49,393 nucleotides of DNA, taken from positions 1-49,393 of the forward strand of contig DYNA01000011.1 of assembly GCA_020721325.1 (NCBI GenBank). Direction: 5' to 3'. Numbering within the stretch: the first letter of the stretch is position 1; every line of letters starts with the position of its first letter. The position numbers and the translations under genes are program-made. This document shows positions 33,566-42,886 of this stretch, piece after piece. Source of the DNA: Paludibacter propionicigenes. GTDB lineage: Bacteria > Bacteroidota > Bacteroidia > Bacteroidales > JAIFNL01. The notes under the pieces were generated by a model. The model worked only from the letters and a program-made list of their open reading frames with translations. It was not told the DNA's origin and made no database searches.

Positions 33566-34903
33566 TTAATTATTTATCAATTTAATTTTGTATTCAGTTG
33601 CTTTATTATCATTTTTTATCTTTTTTATACAAAAATAAAAAAATTCGGAATGGGTTAAATCAACAGAAATTAAAGTGGTTTGTTCAGGAGTAACTATTTT
33701 ATTTTCAGTATCTTTCGGAAAATAATTTGTTTCAATCGAAATTGTATTGGCATCATTATTTTCAAATTGAATTTCAATGGTTTGCTTCAAATTCTCTTTT
33801 TGGTCTTTTCGTTTTATTACAAACCAATCTACATCGTTATTGGCTATTTTACGGTTTTTGCCTAAATATTTTAAATGCAAATTGAAACTATTTGTTTGAT
33901 TATCAACTATTTCGTAAGCAGTTGAGTACGTGTCGTTGGGTTCGTTTTTGTCAAATTTAAAATTGGTATTTACAGCTTTCCAGTGTGGAATGTTCTTATT
34001 TTCAGCCGTATAGAGCATTACCGCTTTTTGTCCTTCCGTAAATTCGTTGCGACAATTGATGTGTGTAGGATACGACATAATATTGTGAGTATTAGGCACA
34101 TACAAATCTCCCCACTGGTCTTTTAAATTTCCAATGTAATTGCAATCTTTGTCCACTTGTTTAATAAGCACCGGTTCGGCGGGCGTATCGCAAATGGCGT
34201 CTCCGTTTACTTCGCAGTTTTTTGCATTTTTAAACAACCGATTTGCTTTTCGTTCTCGACTAACCGATTCTTGGTATTTTTTGCTCCTTTTCCAGCCTCT
34301 ATGCGGGTGGTGCAAACCAAAAAAATGTCCTATTTCGTGCGACATGGAAGTATTTGACGAGTTGAGCCGCAAAACAATATTTTGTGATGCCGAATTATAT
34401 TGTCCCTTATAATATTTTGTAGGTTTAAAAATGCGCCTTTTTACTAAATCATCTACTAATAAGATGTTTACAGTTCCTTTTTTGCGATAAATAAAACCTT
34501 TTAAAAAAGCCGGAATGGTGTAACCAATTCTAAATGGAGAAGTTTTATATTTTGGAATTATTTGTGCATAATAAAATTCTAATCCGGTATTATTTAATGC
34601 GTTAAAATAGTTTACATCTTGTATTAACTTTTTGTAAACCAAGTCATTAGTATTTTGAGAAAAAACCCAAAGCGTAATAGGAATACGGTAAAATATTTGT
34701 TGGCTGTCGGGTTTGTAATTATTCTTTTCCAAAATTTGTGTTAAAAATTCATTGTTTGCATACCAAGGTAGTTTTTTAAGTTTCTTATCCGAAATTTCGT
34801 GCGTAAAACAGCCATCGGCTAAGGTTTGACTAAATAAATTTTTTAATGAAAAAATATTATAAAAAAATATAAAAATAATTGCAACTAAGTATTTTTTTTT
34901 CAT
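33566..34903 (-). CDS. Secreted M43-type zinc metalloprotease
   Basis: 445 residues with an N-terminal hydrophobic signal (MKKKYLVAIIFIFFYNIFSL). The catalytic zinc site is HEIGHFFGLHH: His189, Glu190, His193 and His199 in the HExxHxxGxxH pattern of metzincins. Downstream, 'GDAICDTPAEP' and 'NIMSYPTHINCRNEFTEGQKAVM' (Met-turn and the paired-Cys region) identify the pappalysin/cytophagalysin group, M43. The C-terminal about 120 residues (KNEPNDTYSTAYEI...) are a beta-sandwich like those in pre-peptidase C-terminal domains. It degrades proteins outside the cell or in the periplasm. No T9SS tail is recognisable, so the export route after Sec is unclear. Confidence 0.88.
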   Translation of the reverse strand: MKKKYLVAIIFIFFYNIFSLKNLFSQTLADGCFTHEISDKKLKKLPWYANNEFLTQILEKNNYKPDSQQIFYRIPITLWVFSQNTNDLVYKKLIQDVNYFNALNNTGLEFYYAQIIPKYKTSPFRIGYTIPAFLKGFIYRKKGTVNILLVDDLVKRRIFKPTKYYKGQYNSASQNIVLRLNSSNTSMSHEIGHFFGLHHPHRGWKRSKKYQESVSRERKANRLFKNAKNCEVNGDAICDTPAEPVLIKQVDKDCNYIGNLKDQWGDLYVPNTHNIMSYPTHINCRNEFTEGQKAVMLYTAENKNIPHWKAVNTNFKFDKNEPNDTYSTAYEIVDNQTNSFNLHLKYLGKNRKIANNDVDWFVIKRKDQKENLKQTIEIQFENNDANTISIETNYFPKDTENKIVTPEQTTLISVDLTHSEFFYFCIKKIKNDNKATEYKIKLINN

Positions 34904-34996
34904 GTTTTATAAGAAATTGAAAATAGGATTAAAAAAAAGTTTTCAAAGTTATATATTTTGAACCTATTTTCAAAAAAAAAAATAGTGGAATAAAAT

Positions 34997-35605
34997 TTAC
35001 AACGTTTTTACTTTTCGTAAAAATATATTTTCGTATTCAAGGGGTGTATTGATATTGAAAAGTAGATTAATATTTTGAATTTCAATAGTTTCACGCTTAT
35101 ATAATTGTAAAAATTTTTTAAGAGTTGTATCAAAATTCGTATGAAATTTAATTTTTTCTACTATTTTTTTTGAAATTAAAATCGGGTGTATCGTTTTGTT
35201 TTCAACCTGCGGAACTAAATAATCGCCTTTGTTTGTGTGGTTTATAATTTTGTTAATATCGTGAAATGTAATAAACGGATTGTCAATGTTTTGTATAAAA
35301 CAATTGTATAAAATCGGCATTTTATCAATGGCTAAAAAGATGGAATAAAATCGTTCTTTTTGGGGATATTTATTTTCAATGATTTTAATTTTGTTGTATT
35401 TTTTTTTAAAATCTTGGGCAAATTCTAAATCTTTTGAATTGACAACCCAGTAAATACAATTCAACTCATCGTGTTCAATGTATTGATTTATAATCTGTTG
35501 GGCAAAAGAAATGTGAGAAGTAAATTCTAATCTCAGCTTAGAAACGCCCATTCGCTTCGATTCGCCTGCGGCTAAAAGTATTACATCAAACTTATTTTCA
35601 ATCAT
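34997..35605 (-). CDS. MobA-like nucleotidyltransferase
   Basis: 202 residues if started at ATG 35605, whose ATGATTGA overlaps the stop of the upstream kinase gene; an ATG five codons earlier (35620) is also possible. The start of the fold is the nucleotidyltransferase signature LAAGESKRMGVSKLRL, as in MobA/MocA enzymes that attach CMP or GMP to molybdopterin. 'NIDNPFIT' occupies the place of the metal-binding D-x-P motif. The overall length fits the family, but the C-terminal half is AT-rich and divergent. It is translationally coupled to two histidine kinases, and a MobB-like gene is at the other end of the same cluster. No molybdoenzyme is in the window, so its cofactor role is inferred. 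Confidence 0.75.
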   Translation of the reverse strand: MIENKFDVILLAAGESKRMGVSKLRLEFTSHISFAQQIINQYIEHDELNCIYWVVNSKDLEFAQDFKKKYNKIKIIENKYPQKERFYSIFLAIDKMPILYNCFIQNIDNPFITFHDINKIINHTNKGDYLVPQVENKTIHPILISKKIVEKIKFHTNFDTTLKKFLQLYKRETIEIQNINLLFNINTPLEYENIFLRKVKTL

Positions 35606-38087
35606 TAGTAATATTTTCAAAGTTTAATAATTCTTTGTATTTGGTATCGTTTAATGAAAGAATGGAATTTTCCAATTCACTCAGCCAAAATAAGAAACCT
35701 TTTTGCTTTTGTTCTTTGGCAATGTCGAGTAATACTTTTAGGTTTGATATTTCATAAATTTCATAAATTTGCAGTTTTTTTGCGTATTCTTGTATTAATG
35801 CACGGTCTTGAGGTGTGTATTTTAACAAAACTGGAGTTTCCATGCTCAATAAATTTTCGTCTTTTTTACTTTCCGAAAAGAGCGAAAAAGTAAGTAGAAA
35901 AGATGTTCCAGTTTCTATTGTACTTTTTACCGAAATATTTTCGTTCATGGCTCTCATAGCCATGCTGCAAAATGATAATCCTAAGCCAGTTGAAGCAGAA
36001 TATCCGTCTTTTAATGGTTTGTATTGTTCGTATTTTTTAAAAATTCTTTCCAATTGTTCTTCCGGAATTTTTTCTCCGGTATTATTTATTGTCAATTCAA
36101 TTTTTTCATTTTTTAAGTATTTGTAATTTAGAGTAATAGCTCCATTATTGGGGGTGTATTTAGCGGCATTGTGTAGTAAATTTATCAAAATGCGTTCTAA
36201 TAGTTCAATGTCGGAGGTGATTATTAATTGCTTGTGTATAAGGTTGTTGAATTGAATATTTTTACGTTTTAGAAGCATTTCGATTTGTTTAGAAGCCGAA
36301 TCGATGATTTGGTTTAAATCTATTTCTGTAAATTCAACCTTCATTTTTGACTCTTCAAATTTTTGAATATCAAGAAGATTCATTACTAAATTGTACATTC
36401 GCGATACCGGTTCTTTTATTTGTTGAAGGTTGTTGGAATTACTGATTATATTGAGTGGATTTTTTAAATCGTGAACCACCATGCCAATGAGTGTATTTTT
36501 AAAGTTGCTCAATTCCAATAGTTTAGAATTTACTTTTTCCAATTCTATTTTTTGTAATTGAATTTTATGCTTGGCTTTTTTAATGCGAATATTACCAACT
36601 ACAATTAATAATCCGATAAAAATTGTGGCAAATAAACCATAAAATAAGCTTCTTTGTTGAATTTCATTTCGTTTGATTTCTGAATTTTTCTTAGCTAATT
36701 CAGACTTTTGAAGTTCTATTTCTTTGCTTTGTTTATCACTTTCATATTTGGCTTGCATTTCGGCAATTTGCTTGGTTTTTTTTTCGCTAAAAATGCTGTC
36801 TTTTATTTCAGAAGCTATCTTATAATATTTCAAACTGTTTTTAAAATCTCCTTGGGCTTCATAAATATCCGATAGATTGAATGAACTTTCCTTTATGTTT
36901 TCTTTGTAATTGTTTGCTACGGATAATTCATAAGCTAATTTGCTCTCTACAAGTGCTTTAGAATAATTTCTTTCTTTAAAAAAAGTCAGTCCTAAGTACT
37001 GATGAGCTATTGTAATGTGGTGTATGCTGTTCATTTTTTTAGCTTCGCCGAGCGATTGTTTTAAGAAATGTATTGCTTTTTTATAATCGCCTATTTGCAA
37101 GTAGGTAACTCCTAAATGCCTTAAAGCAAATGATTTACCAATTATTTTTTTATCTATGCTATAAAAATGTAGTGCATATTCAAATTTTTCGATGGCTTTT
37201 TTATAATTTTTCTTTGTTACCAAACATGTTCCAATGTTTATATAAGTGTAGGCTAAGCCGTAAGGATAGTCTATTTTTTTACTCAGTTCTTCGGCTTCTG
37301 TATGGTAAATCAATGCTTTTTCTATATGCCCCAATTCTTGATAAATAAGTCCTATATTATTTAAAATCAATACTGTACGCTCTCTATTATTGATTTTTTT
37401 CGATAGTTCCATTGCTTGTAGAAAATACTTTAATGCAGTGTTGTAATTACCAAAGCCCCAGTGCATTGCGCCTAAATTGTTGTAAACCGTACTTTCTCCT
37501 TCCCAGTCGTTGAGGGTTTTACGTATTTTTATGGATTGCAAATAATAGATTTCTGCGCTGTCTAACAAGCCTTTACGCCAAAACATTACACCAATGGCAT
37601 TTAAACTGCGTGCTAATAATAATTTGTTTGATAAGGTTTTATATATTTTTAAGGCGTTTTGGTGAAAAAACATGGAACTATCCATTTGATTGATTTGATA
37701 AAAAATATGACCGCGCCAAAAATAGCACGATGCGATTTCTTCTTTGTCTTTTAATTTTAACGCTTTTTGAATAGCTATGTTAGAAATTTTTATTGCTTTA
37801 TTGTAATCTAATAAATTTTTATATGTTATTGCTAAATTATTAAAAGCTTGAATCTCATATTTTTTTCCCATTTTTTTTGCTAAATCTATCGCTTTATGTG
37901 CCGTAGAAAGTGCATTTGTTGAGTCGTTTTGGTAGAGTTCGCTTATCTGGAACATTACTCGCAGTCGAGTAGTATCGTAGGGTGTACTTTTAAGTAGTTG
38001 CTTTAGGCTATCTATCTCATTTTGAGCTATTAAAATGCCAGAATTTAATATAAATATTCCTATTAAAATAAATACTAAATTCTTCAT
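35598..38087 (-). CDS. TPR-containing sensor histidine kinase
   Basis: 829 residues. Signal peptide (MKNLVFILIGIFILNSGILIA); about nine to ten tetratricopeptide repeats at about 40-430 (for example 'TVYNNLGAMHWGFGNYNTAL', 'TYINIGTCLVTKKNYKKAIE'); a coiled coil (440-475) and one membrane helix (about 480-500). A second coiled coil leads to HisKA with phospho-acceptor His539 in 'VVHDLKNPLN', then HATPase with 'LINLLHNAAKYTPNNGAI' and 'STGLGLSFCSMAM'. The last 80 residues, beyond the ATPase domain, are an unassigned alpha/beta extension. The TPR part is periplasmic in this topology. It shares a 13-bp gap with the upstream response-regulator/kinase gene and overlaps the MobA-like gene. Confidence 0.9.
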   Translation of the reverse strand: MKNLVFILIGIFILNSGILIAQNEIDSLKQLLKSTPYDTTRLRVMFQISELYQNDSTNALSTAHKAIDLAKKMGKKYEIQAFNNLAITYKNLLDYNKAIKISNIAIQKALKLKDKEEIASCYFWRGHIFYQINQMDSSMFFHQNALKIYKTLSNKLLLARSLNAIGVMFWRKGLLDSAEIYYLQSIKIRKTLNDWEGESTVYNNLGAMHWGFGNYNTALKYFLQAMELSKKINNRERTVLILNNIGLIYQELGHIEKALIYHTEAEELSKKIDYPYGLAYTYINIGTCLVTKKNYKKAIEKFEYALHFYSIDKKIIGKSFALRHLGVTYLQIGDYKKAIHFLKQSLGEAKKMNSIHHITIAHQYLGLTFFKERNYSKALVESKLAYELSVANNYKENIKESSFNLSDIYEAQGDFKNSLKYYKIASEIKDSIFSEKKTKQIAEMQAKYESDKQSKEIELQKSELAKKNSEIKRNEIQQRSLFYGLFATIFIGLLIVVGNIRIKKAKHKIQLQKIELEKVNSKLLELSNFKNTLIGMVVHDLKNPLNIISNSNNLQQIKEPVSRMYNLVMNLLDIQKFEESKMKVEFTEIDLNQIIDSASKQIEMLLKRKNIQFNNLIHKQLIITSDIELLERILINLLHNAAKYTPNNGAITLNYKYLKNEKIELTINNTGEKIPEEQLERIFKKYEQYKPLKDGYSASTGLGLSFCSMAMRAMNENISVKSTIETGTSFLLTFSLFSESKKDENLLSMETPVLLKYTPQDRALIQEYAKKLQIYEIYEISNLKVLLDIAKEQKQKGFLFWLSELENSILSLNDTKYKELLNFENITND

Positions 38088-38100
38088 CGTTTTTTTTTAT

Positions 38101-39420
38101 TTAGATTAAGTCTTGATACAAAGGAAGTTGTATTTTAAATTGGCTTCCTTTGTTTTTTTCGCTATTTATCGACATGTTTCCACCGTTTAATTTAAGAAAT
38201 TCGTCGCAAATAACCAATCCTAAACCCGTACCTTTTTCTTTTCGAGTGCCTTTGGTCGGTATTTGAAAGTATTTTTTTGCCAAAATTTTTAAATTCTCTT
38301 CGCTAATTCCCATGCCCGTGTCTGTAACCGATAGATTACAAAAATCATTTTCTTGGGTCAAATCAATTGTTATTGTACCGGATTCAGTAAATTTGATGGC
38401 GTTTGATATTAAATTTCGGATAACCGTTTTGGTCATTTCTTCATCAGCATTGATAAAAATTTCTTGTTCGGCATTAAATAATATTGTATTTGATTTCGAT
38501 TCTGCATTTTCTTTATATAAATTTATAATTTCATGTATCAATCCATTTATATTTATTTTTTTTGCTTTTACTTCTATTGTTCCGGTTTGAGTTCTTGCCC
38601 ATTCCAATAAATTTTCTAATAAATTATATATTTTTTCAGCCGAATCGTGAACGATAGCACTGTGTTTTAGCAAATCTTTTCGGTTGAAATGAACTACTTC
38701 GTTTTTAAGTAAACTGGTAAAACCTAATAACGAATTGAATGGGTTTTTTACATCGTGAGCTATTATCGAAAACATTTTATTTTTGTCATCTAAAGCCATT
38801 TTTAAAGCATTCGTGCGTTCGGCAACTTTTATTTCCAAATTTTCGTTCTGCTTTTTTATTTCTTTTAAAGCTTCATAAGCACGAAGAGAAGATGAGGTTA
38901 CCGAAAAAATTTTTGTTTCTGTAAAATCGGTTTTGAGCTGGTAGGAATTGATATTGTATTTTGCAATTACTTCTTTTTCAGGTGCTTGACCCGGTTGCCC
39001 GGTATGAAGGACAATTTGTATCAATTCATTTTTTTGCTCCTCGCGTATAAATTGAACCAAATCCAGACCCGCCTGCTGCGTTTCCATTACCACATCGAGG
39101 AAAATCAACGCAATATTATTTTGCTCTTGCAATATTTTTTTAGCTTCGCTGCCCGAATAAGCATTAAAAAAATGTAATTTCTTATTTTTAAAAGTAAAAT
39201 TACTTAAATTGATATTCATTACAGAATGAATATCTTTTTCGTCATCTACTATTAAAACAATATAAAAATCGGTATCATTTTGAAATTCAATTGATTGTTC
39301 AACTGCATCTTCATTAAAAATATTATCCGATTTTATAAAATTTTCAATTTCTTGTTGCGAAAAAATTGAGGTTGGAAAATATTGATTTTCCAAGTGGTTA
39401 TTTTTTGTAATTTCATTCAT
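38101..39420 (-). CDS. Receiver-domain histidine kinase (REC-HisKA-HATPase)
   Basis: A 439-residue soluble hybrid. The N-terminal receiver domain (about 52-180) has the acidic pair in 'VLIVDDEKDIHSV' and phospho-acceptor Asp109 in 'LIFLDVVMET'. 'LHTGQPGQAPEKEVI' is typical of receivers in this kinase group. A coiled coil (185-215) leads to HisKA with His222 in 'SIIAHDVKNPFNSLLGFTS'. HATPase follows, with 'VIRNLISNAIKFTESGTITI', 'DTGMGISEENL' and 'KGTGLGLVICDEFLKLNGG'. There is no membrane segment, so it probably takes phosphate from, or gives phosphate to, the membrane kinase encoded next. Same direction as its neighbours, with 111 bp to the MobB-like gene upstream. Confidence 0.92.
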   Translation of the reverse strand: MNEITKNNHLENQYFPTSIFSQQEIENFIKSDNIFNEDAVEQSIEFQNDTDFYIVLIVDDEKDIHSVMNINLSNFTFKNKKLHFFNAYSGSEAKKILQEQNNIALIFLDVVMETQQAGLDLVQFIREEQKNELIQIVLHTGQPGQAPEKEVIAKYNINSYQLKTDFTETKIFSVTSSSLRAYEALKEIKKQNENLEIKVAERTNALKMALDDKNKMFSIIAHDVKNPFNSLLGFTSLLKNEVVHFNRKDLLKHSAIVHDSAEKIYNLLENLLEWARTQTGTIEVKAKKININGLIHEIINLYKENAESKSNTILFNAEQEIFINADEEMTKTVIRNLISNAIKFTESGTITIDLTQENDFCNLSVTDTGMGISEENLKILAKKYFQIPTKGTRKEKGTGLGLVICDEFLKLNGGNMSINSEKNKGSQFKIQLPLYQDLI

Positions 39421-39531
39421 AGTCTATTTGCAAAAGTAGCATTTTTTGGTTATAATTCAAATCCGTTGTTAAACGTGATATATTTCACAAAATAAACACG
39501 TTTGGATACATAAATCAACCTTTTTGATACA

Positions 39532-40092
39532 TTACCCATTTTTTTTTACCCCATTTGAGATTGTAAAATTAATATCTTTTATATTAATATCAAAATTTTT
39601 GCCATTTGAAATAATAATTTTATCAGCAAAAGACAAAATTTTTTTCGCGCTGGGCTTTATTTCCTGATTTTGAGTACCTAAAATAAAAAAAAAATATGCA
39701 GGAACATAAAAATTTCGTAAACTATTCGATTCGCAAATAATTAATTTCTCGTTATCGTTGTATTTCTCTAAAAAAGCTTCAAATGCTGTTGCTAAATTTT
39801 CACTTTTTGTTTTTATTTTAAATGCTTTTTTAGCTCCCGCTTTTAACATTCGTGAAGTATCTTCTAAATCTGTAACATATTGATATTCTGTTATTTCATA
39901 ATCAGAAATCAAAGGGTTTCGTTCTTTTCCATGAAAAAAATCATCGCCTGCATACAGGGTTTTTATTTTTAATGCGTAAATTTCAAAATGAGCTTTTAAA
40001 TGCGATATAAGTTGGGTTATAAATTCTGTTTTTCCCAAATTTCGGCTACCTCCACCTACAAGAATTAAATTTTTTATTTTTTTAATTTCCAT
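39532..40092 (-). CDS. MobB-like P-loop protein
   Basis: 186 residues. The P-loop GGGSRNLGKTEF (residues 13-24) is followed by 'LISHLKAHFEIYALKIKTLYAG', which has the fold and length of MobB-type GTPases of molybdopterin guanine-dinucleotide synthesis. 'LIICESNSLRNFYVPAYFFFI' would be the Walker-B strand. The C-terminus ends in a basic tail. It is the first gene of a minus-strand cluster that ends in a MobA-like transferase with two kinases in between. It could instead be a P-loop kinase of another kind; no cofactor-binding His motif is evident. Confidence 0.68.
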   Translation of the reverse strand: MEIKKIKNLILVGGGSRNLGKTEFITQLISHLKAHFEIYALKIKTLYAGDDFFHGKERNPLISDYEITEYQYVTDLEDTSRMLKAGAKKAFKIKTKSENLATAFEAFLEKYNDNEKLIICESNSLRNFYVPAYFFFILGTQNQEIKPSAKKILSFADKIIISNGKNFDINIKDINFTISNGVKKNG

Positions 40093-40216
40093 TTTAGATT
40101 TTTTTTTACATTTTTTTTACACTTTTTTATAAATCATTTTTTTATAGTTTTTTTTATGTAAAAAAGCATTTTTTTTTTGCTAAAAATAAAGTATAATTTA
40201 CAATTTTTCAAAAAAA

Positions 40217-40249
40217 AAAAATCACTTTTTATTATAAAAAGTGATTTTT
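40217..40249 (-). terminator. Bidirectional terminator hairpin
   Basis: AAAA, ATCACTTTTT, loop ATTAT, AAAAAGTGAT, TTTT: a perfect 10-bp stem flanked by A- and T-runs. It is positioned just after the stop of the minus-strand gene at 40276 and before the MobB-like gene. Confidence 0.85.
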
Positions 40250-40275
40250 GGGGTTTTATTTGTTGCCTTTCGGGT

Positions 40276-40980
40276 TTAAAATATAATTCCTATTTTAATT
40301 TCAAAAGCATTCAAACGTACTTTATCTGCTTCCCGTTTTGCACTCGATTCGTTGGTTACATCGCCTATGCCCGACATGTAATTGAGCGAGGCGGTTAGCT
40401 GCGTTTCGCCGAAAAGCGGGTATTCTGCGCCTATACCTGCGTGAAAACCAAGATGATAGAATGAAAAATCTTTTTTGGTATTATCGGAATCCAAAGTTTT
40501 GGCTGCATCGTTTGAAGTGCCGGTAGCATTTACATTTATCATGTTGTTGAAACCCAAATCTACAAAAAATACCATCGACGAAACTTCATCGGTTTGAAGT
40601 TTTATGCCAATCGGAATATCAAAATACCGCAATTTATAATTTACCGTTGTTCCATTTTCTATTTCAACTATTTCATTATCACGCATTACGGGTATAGCTG
40701 CTATGCCATCGCGGGTTGCAAATTTAAAGTCTTGTTGGAACAAATGATAAAAAACACCGGTGCGAATGGCGTAATTTTCGGCAAAATAAAAATCCGAACA
40801 CACTCCCCAGTGCAAGCCCGAATTTGTACTTCCGTCTAAATAGCTTTTATCGGGCTTAAAAGCTTGAAATTGAGGAGAAAAAATCAAGGCAAGTTTTGTT
40901 TTGGTTACCGAAACTTCTTGACTAAATACAACAATTGATAAGAATAAAAGACTGATAGTCAGTAAAAAAGATTTTTTCAT
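40276..40980 (-). CDS. Outer-membrane beta-barrel protein (PorT/OmpX-like)
   Basis: A 234-residue protein with a signal peptide (MKKSFLLTISLLFLSIVVFSQ). The mature part has eight or so amphipathic strands: 'TKLALIFSPQFQAF', 'HWGVCSDFYFAENYAIRTGVFYHLF', 'YFDIPIGIKLQTDEVSSMVFFVDLGF', 'YHLGFHAGIGAEYPLFGETQLTASLNY', ending 'VRLNAFEIKIGIIF' with the C-terminal Phe typical of outer-membrane proteins. The small size and 'Y.DIPIG(I/L)K' strand are characteristic of PorT-family beta-barrels in Bacteroidota. Its specific function is unknown. It lies 50 bp after the FadL-like gene and is likely co-transcribed with it. Confidence 0.83.
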   Translation of the reverse strand: MKKSFLLTISLLFLSIVVFSQEVSVTKTKLALIFSPQFQAFKPDKSYLDGSTNSGLHWGVCSDFYFAENYAIRTGVFYHLFQQDFKFATRDGIAAIPVMRDNEIVEIENGTTVNYKLRYFDIPIGIKLQTDEVSSMVFFVDLGFNNMINVNATGTSNDAAKTLDSDNTKKDFSFYHLGFHAGIGAEYPLFGETQLTASLNYMSGIGDVTNESSAKREADKVRLNAFEIKIGIIF

Positions 40981-41030
40981 AATCGTTTAAAATGTTTTAA
41001 ATGTTTGATATTTTTTTTATATAAATGAAA

Positions 41031-42551
41031 TTAAAATTTAATTCCAAAAGTTAGTACACCTCGTATTTTATTTGAAGTTATATTGGCACCGACTTTATTA
41101 AAGTTTTCCGGTACGGCATAAAAATAATCATTTCGAGAAGTATTGACTTTTGCCAAAGCAAAATCTAAAGAAAAAGCATTTTTACTAATACCAAATCCAC
41201 CGCTGAGCGATAAATTTTTGGCATCAATAAAAAATACATCGCTACTGTACGGACTGTCGTAATAAGCGGCACCACCGCGCAAACTAAAAATTCCGTTTTT
41301 AATTTCCAAACCCATGCGCAAATTACGAACGCCTTTAAATTTTTCTTGGGCTATTTCTCCAATGTCATCTAAGTCAAAATCAGTTGCTTGCATTTTGATG
41401 CGTTTGTAGTTAATGTATTCAAAATCAAAACTCAAAATTGCCATCTTTTTTATTACAAAGGCTACACTTAAAACACTTTTGGAAGGTGTGGTTATGAAAT
41501 AATCGGTAACTAATGCGCCCAATAAATAGCCGTCGTTGTCGGTGGGTTGAGCAAAATAACCGGCATAACCCGGCTTGGCTACATTGCCGTCGATGTCGAT
41601 GTAATGTACTTCCGAAGCCATTTCGGTGTCGTATTCTTCACTTACCGAAAAATATGTGCCGGAATGAAATGAAGCTCCCAAGCGCAACCAATTGGTAGGG
41701 CGAGCGATAACACCTAATTTTATATTCATTCCCAAACCCGAAGCCATTAAAGATTCGGTAAATTGAAAAAATTTCACATCGTAATAATTGGTATCGAGCG
41801 TATTATTGAGTTCGCTATAAATACTTGTAGATGAGTAATTTAAACTTGTAAAACCCAACGAAGTTCCAAAATATATTTTGTGTCCGAAATTTACTCCCAA
41901 ACTGATGTCTATTTCGTTCATTCCGCCTTCGGTTTTTAAATTGCGCGTTTGAGTTTGGTTCAATTCGCTGGGCAAACCGGTTACGTAAACATCGTCAGTT
42001 ATGTCTGTATCAATTACATACGTGTCGTAAGCCAGTTGTTCCATGTAGCTCCACAATTCCTTAGGCGTGTAGCCATTGGCATAATCGATAAATGAGTATG
42101 CCATAGTCGATTCCATATTTAAACCGCTAATTAAATAATTTTCGTTAAAATCGGCTACTCGGTTGTAAGTGATGCCAAAATTTATGGCTGTTAAACCTTT
42201 ACTTTCGCCGGTTTGCATAGATGAAACGTAGCCTAAATTTCCTATAATAAATTGATTATTAGCTGTTTGGCTCGATTCTCTGCCCAGAAGCATTTTTGCA
42301 TCGGTTTGATTGTAAACCATTTGTGGTGAAAGTGAAAACTGCCCCGAAACAAAAACCGCCGAAGCTGCCGGATTGATGCTTATAGCACTCAAATCGCCTC
42401 CCAAAGCTCCAAAAGCTCCGCTCATGGCTACAAAACGCGCCGTTCCGTCAATGTATTTTTGCGAATAGCGTAAGCCATCAATTTCGTTTTGTGAAAATGT
42501 TTTTATGGCAAAAATGAAAATTAAAAATACTGTAAAATTTATTTTTTTCAT
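41031..42551 (-). CDS. OmpP1/FadL-family outer-membrane transporter
   Basis: 506 residues with a signal peptide (MKKINFTVFLIFIFAIKTFSQ). The start of the mature protein, 'DGLRYSQKYIDGTARFVAMSGAFGALGGDLSAISINPAASAVF', is the plug/hatch signature of FadL-type hydrocarbon transporters (AR.M.GAF.A...D.SA...NPA). The barrel strands follow, with 'LRLGASFHSGTYFSVSEEYD', 'ILSFDFEYINYKRIKMQA' and 'LRMGLEIKNGIFSLRGGAAY', ending 'IRGVLTFGIKF'. It probably passes hydrophobic compounds across the outer membrane. An intact, full-length member. Confidence 0.9.
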   Translation of the reverse strand: MKKINFTVFLIFIFAIKTFSQNEIDGLRYSQKYIDGTARFVAMSGAFGALGGDLSAISINPAASAVFVSGQFSLSPQMVYNQTDAKMLLGRESSQTANNQFIIGNLGYVSSMQTGESKGLTAINFGITYNRVADFNENYLISGLNMESTMAYSFIDYANGYTPKELWSYMEQLAYDTYVIDTDITDDVYVTGLPSELNQTQTRNLKTEGGMNEIDISLGVNFGHKIYFGTSLGFTSLNYSSTSIYSELNNTLDTNYYDVKFFQFTESLMASGLGMNIKLGVIARPTNWLRLGASFHSGTYFSVSEEYDTEMASEVHYIDIDGNVAKPGYAGYFAQPTDNDGYLLGALVTDYFITTPSKSVLSVAFVIKKMAILSFDFEYINYKRIKMQATDFDLDDIGEIAQEKFKGVRNLRMGLEIKNGIFSLRGGAAYYDSPYSSDVFFIDAKNLSLSGGFGISKNAFSLDFALAKVNTSRNDYFYAVPENFNKVGANITSNKIRGVLTFGIKF

Positions 42552-42659
42552 AAATTATTTTTGTATAAAAATTTTTTTTTTGGAATCCTTTTTTTTAAAA
42601 ATAAAAATAAATAATGAGTATGGTATAAAAAAGTTTTCTTGGAATTAATTTTTTTTAAG

Positions 42660-42752
42660 AACGGAGAGTCATCGTATCAATTCTGTGCAAAAATGTTTTC
42701 AATTTATTTATCAACAATCTGTTTATTAACAAATTGATGCGATGACTTTTGG
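42660..42752. repeat. TTGATACGATGA-family hairpin
   Basis: AGTCATCGTATCAATT (42667-42682) and AATTGATGCGATGACT (42732-42747) form a 16-bp stem with one G-T wobble and a loop of about 49 nt. Parts recur at 22768-22806 and, more diverged, at 44350-44425. Confidence 0.7.
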
Positions 42753-42825
42753 ATTTTAGTTTTTTTAAAACTTTACTCAATAATATAAACGATTATTTTA
42801 CTCGAATAAGTATTTTTTTATAAAA

Positions 42826-42868
42826 AAAATCCATTAAAAACTTAGAAAAAAGTTGTTAATGGATTTTT
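42826..42868 (-). terminator. Terminator after Asn-rich lipoprotein gene
   Basis: AAAATCCATTAA (42826-42837) pairs with TTAATGGATTTT (42856-42867), with A- and T-runs on both sides. It lies 19 bp beyond the stop codon of the minus-strand gene at 42887. Confidence 0.75.
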
Positions 42869-42886
42869 ATAAATATTTTAATAAAA

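Noticed and set aside
38986-39177. Small + strand frame in the receiver-kinase gene
   Set aside because: Antisense to the conserved receiver domain; no ribosome-binding context or family resemblance.
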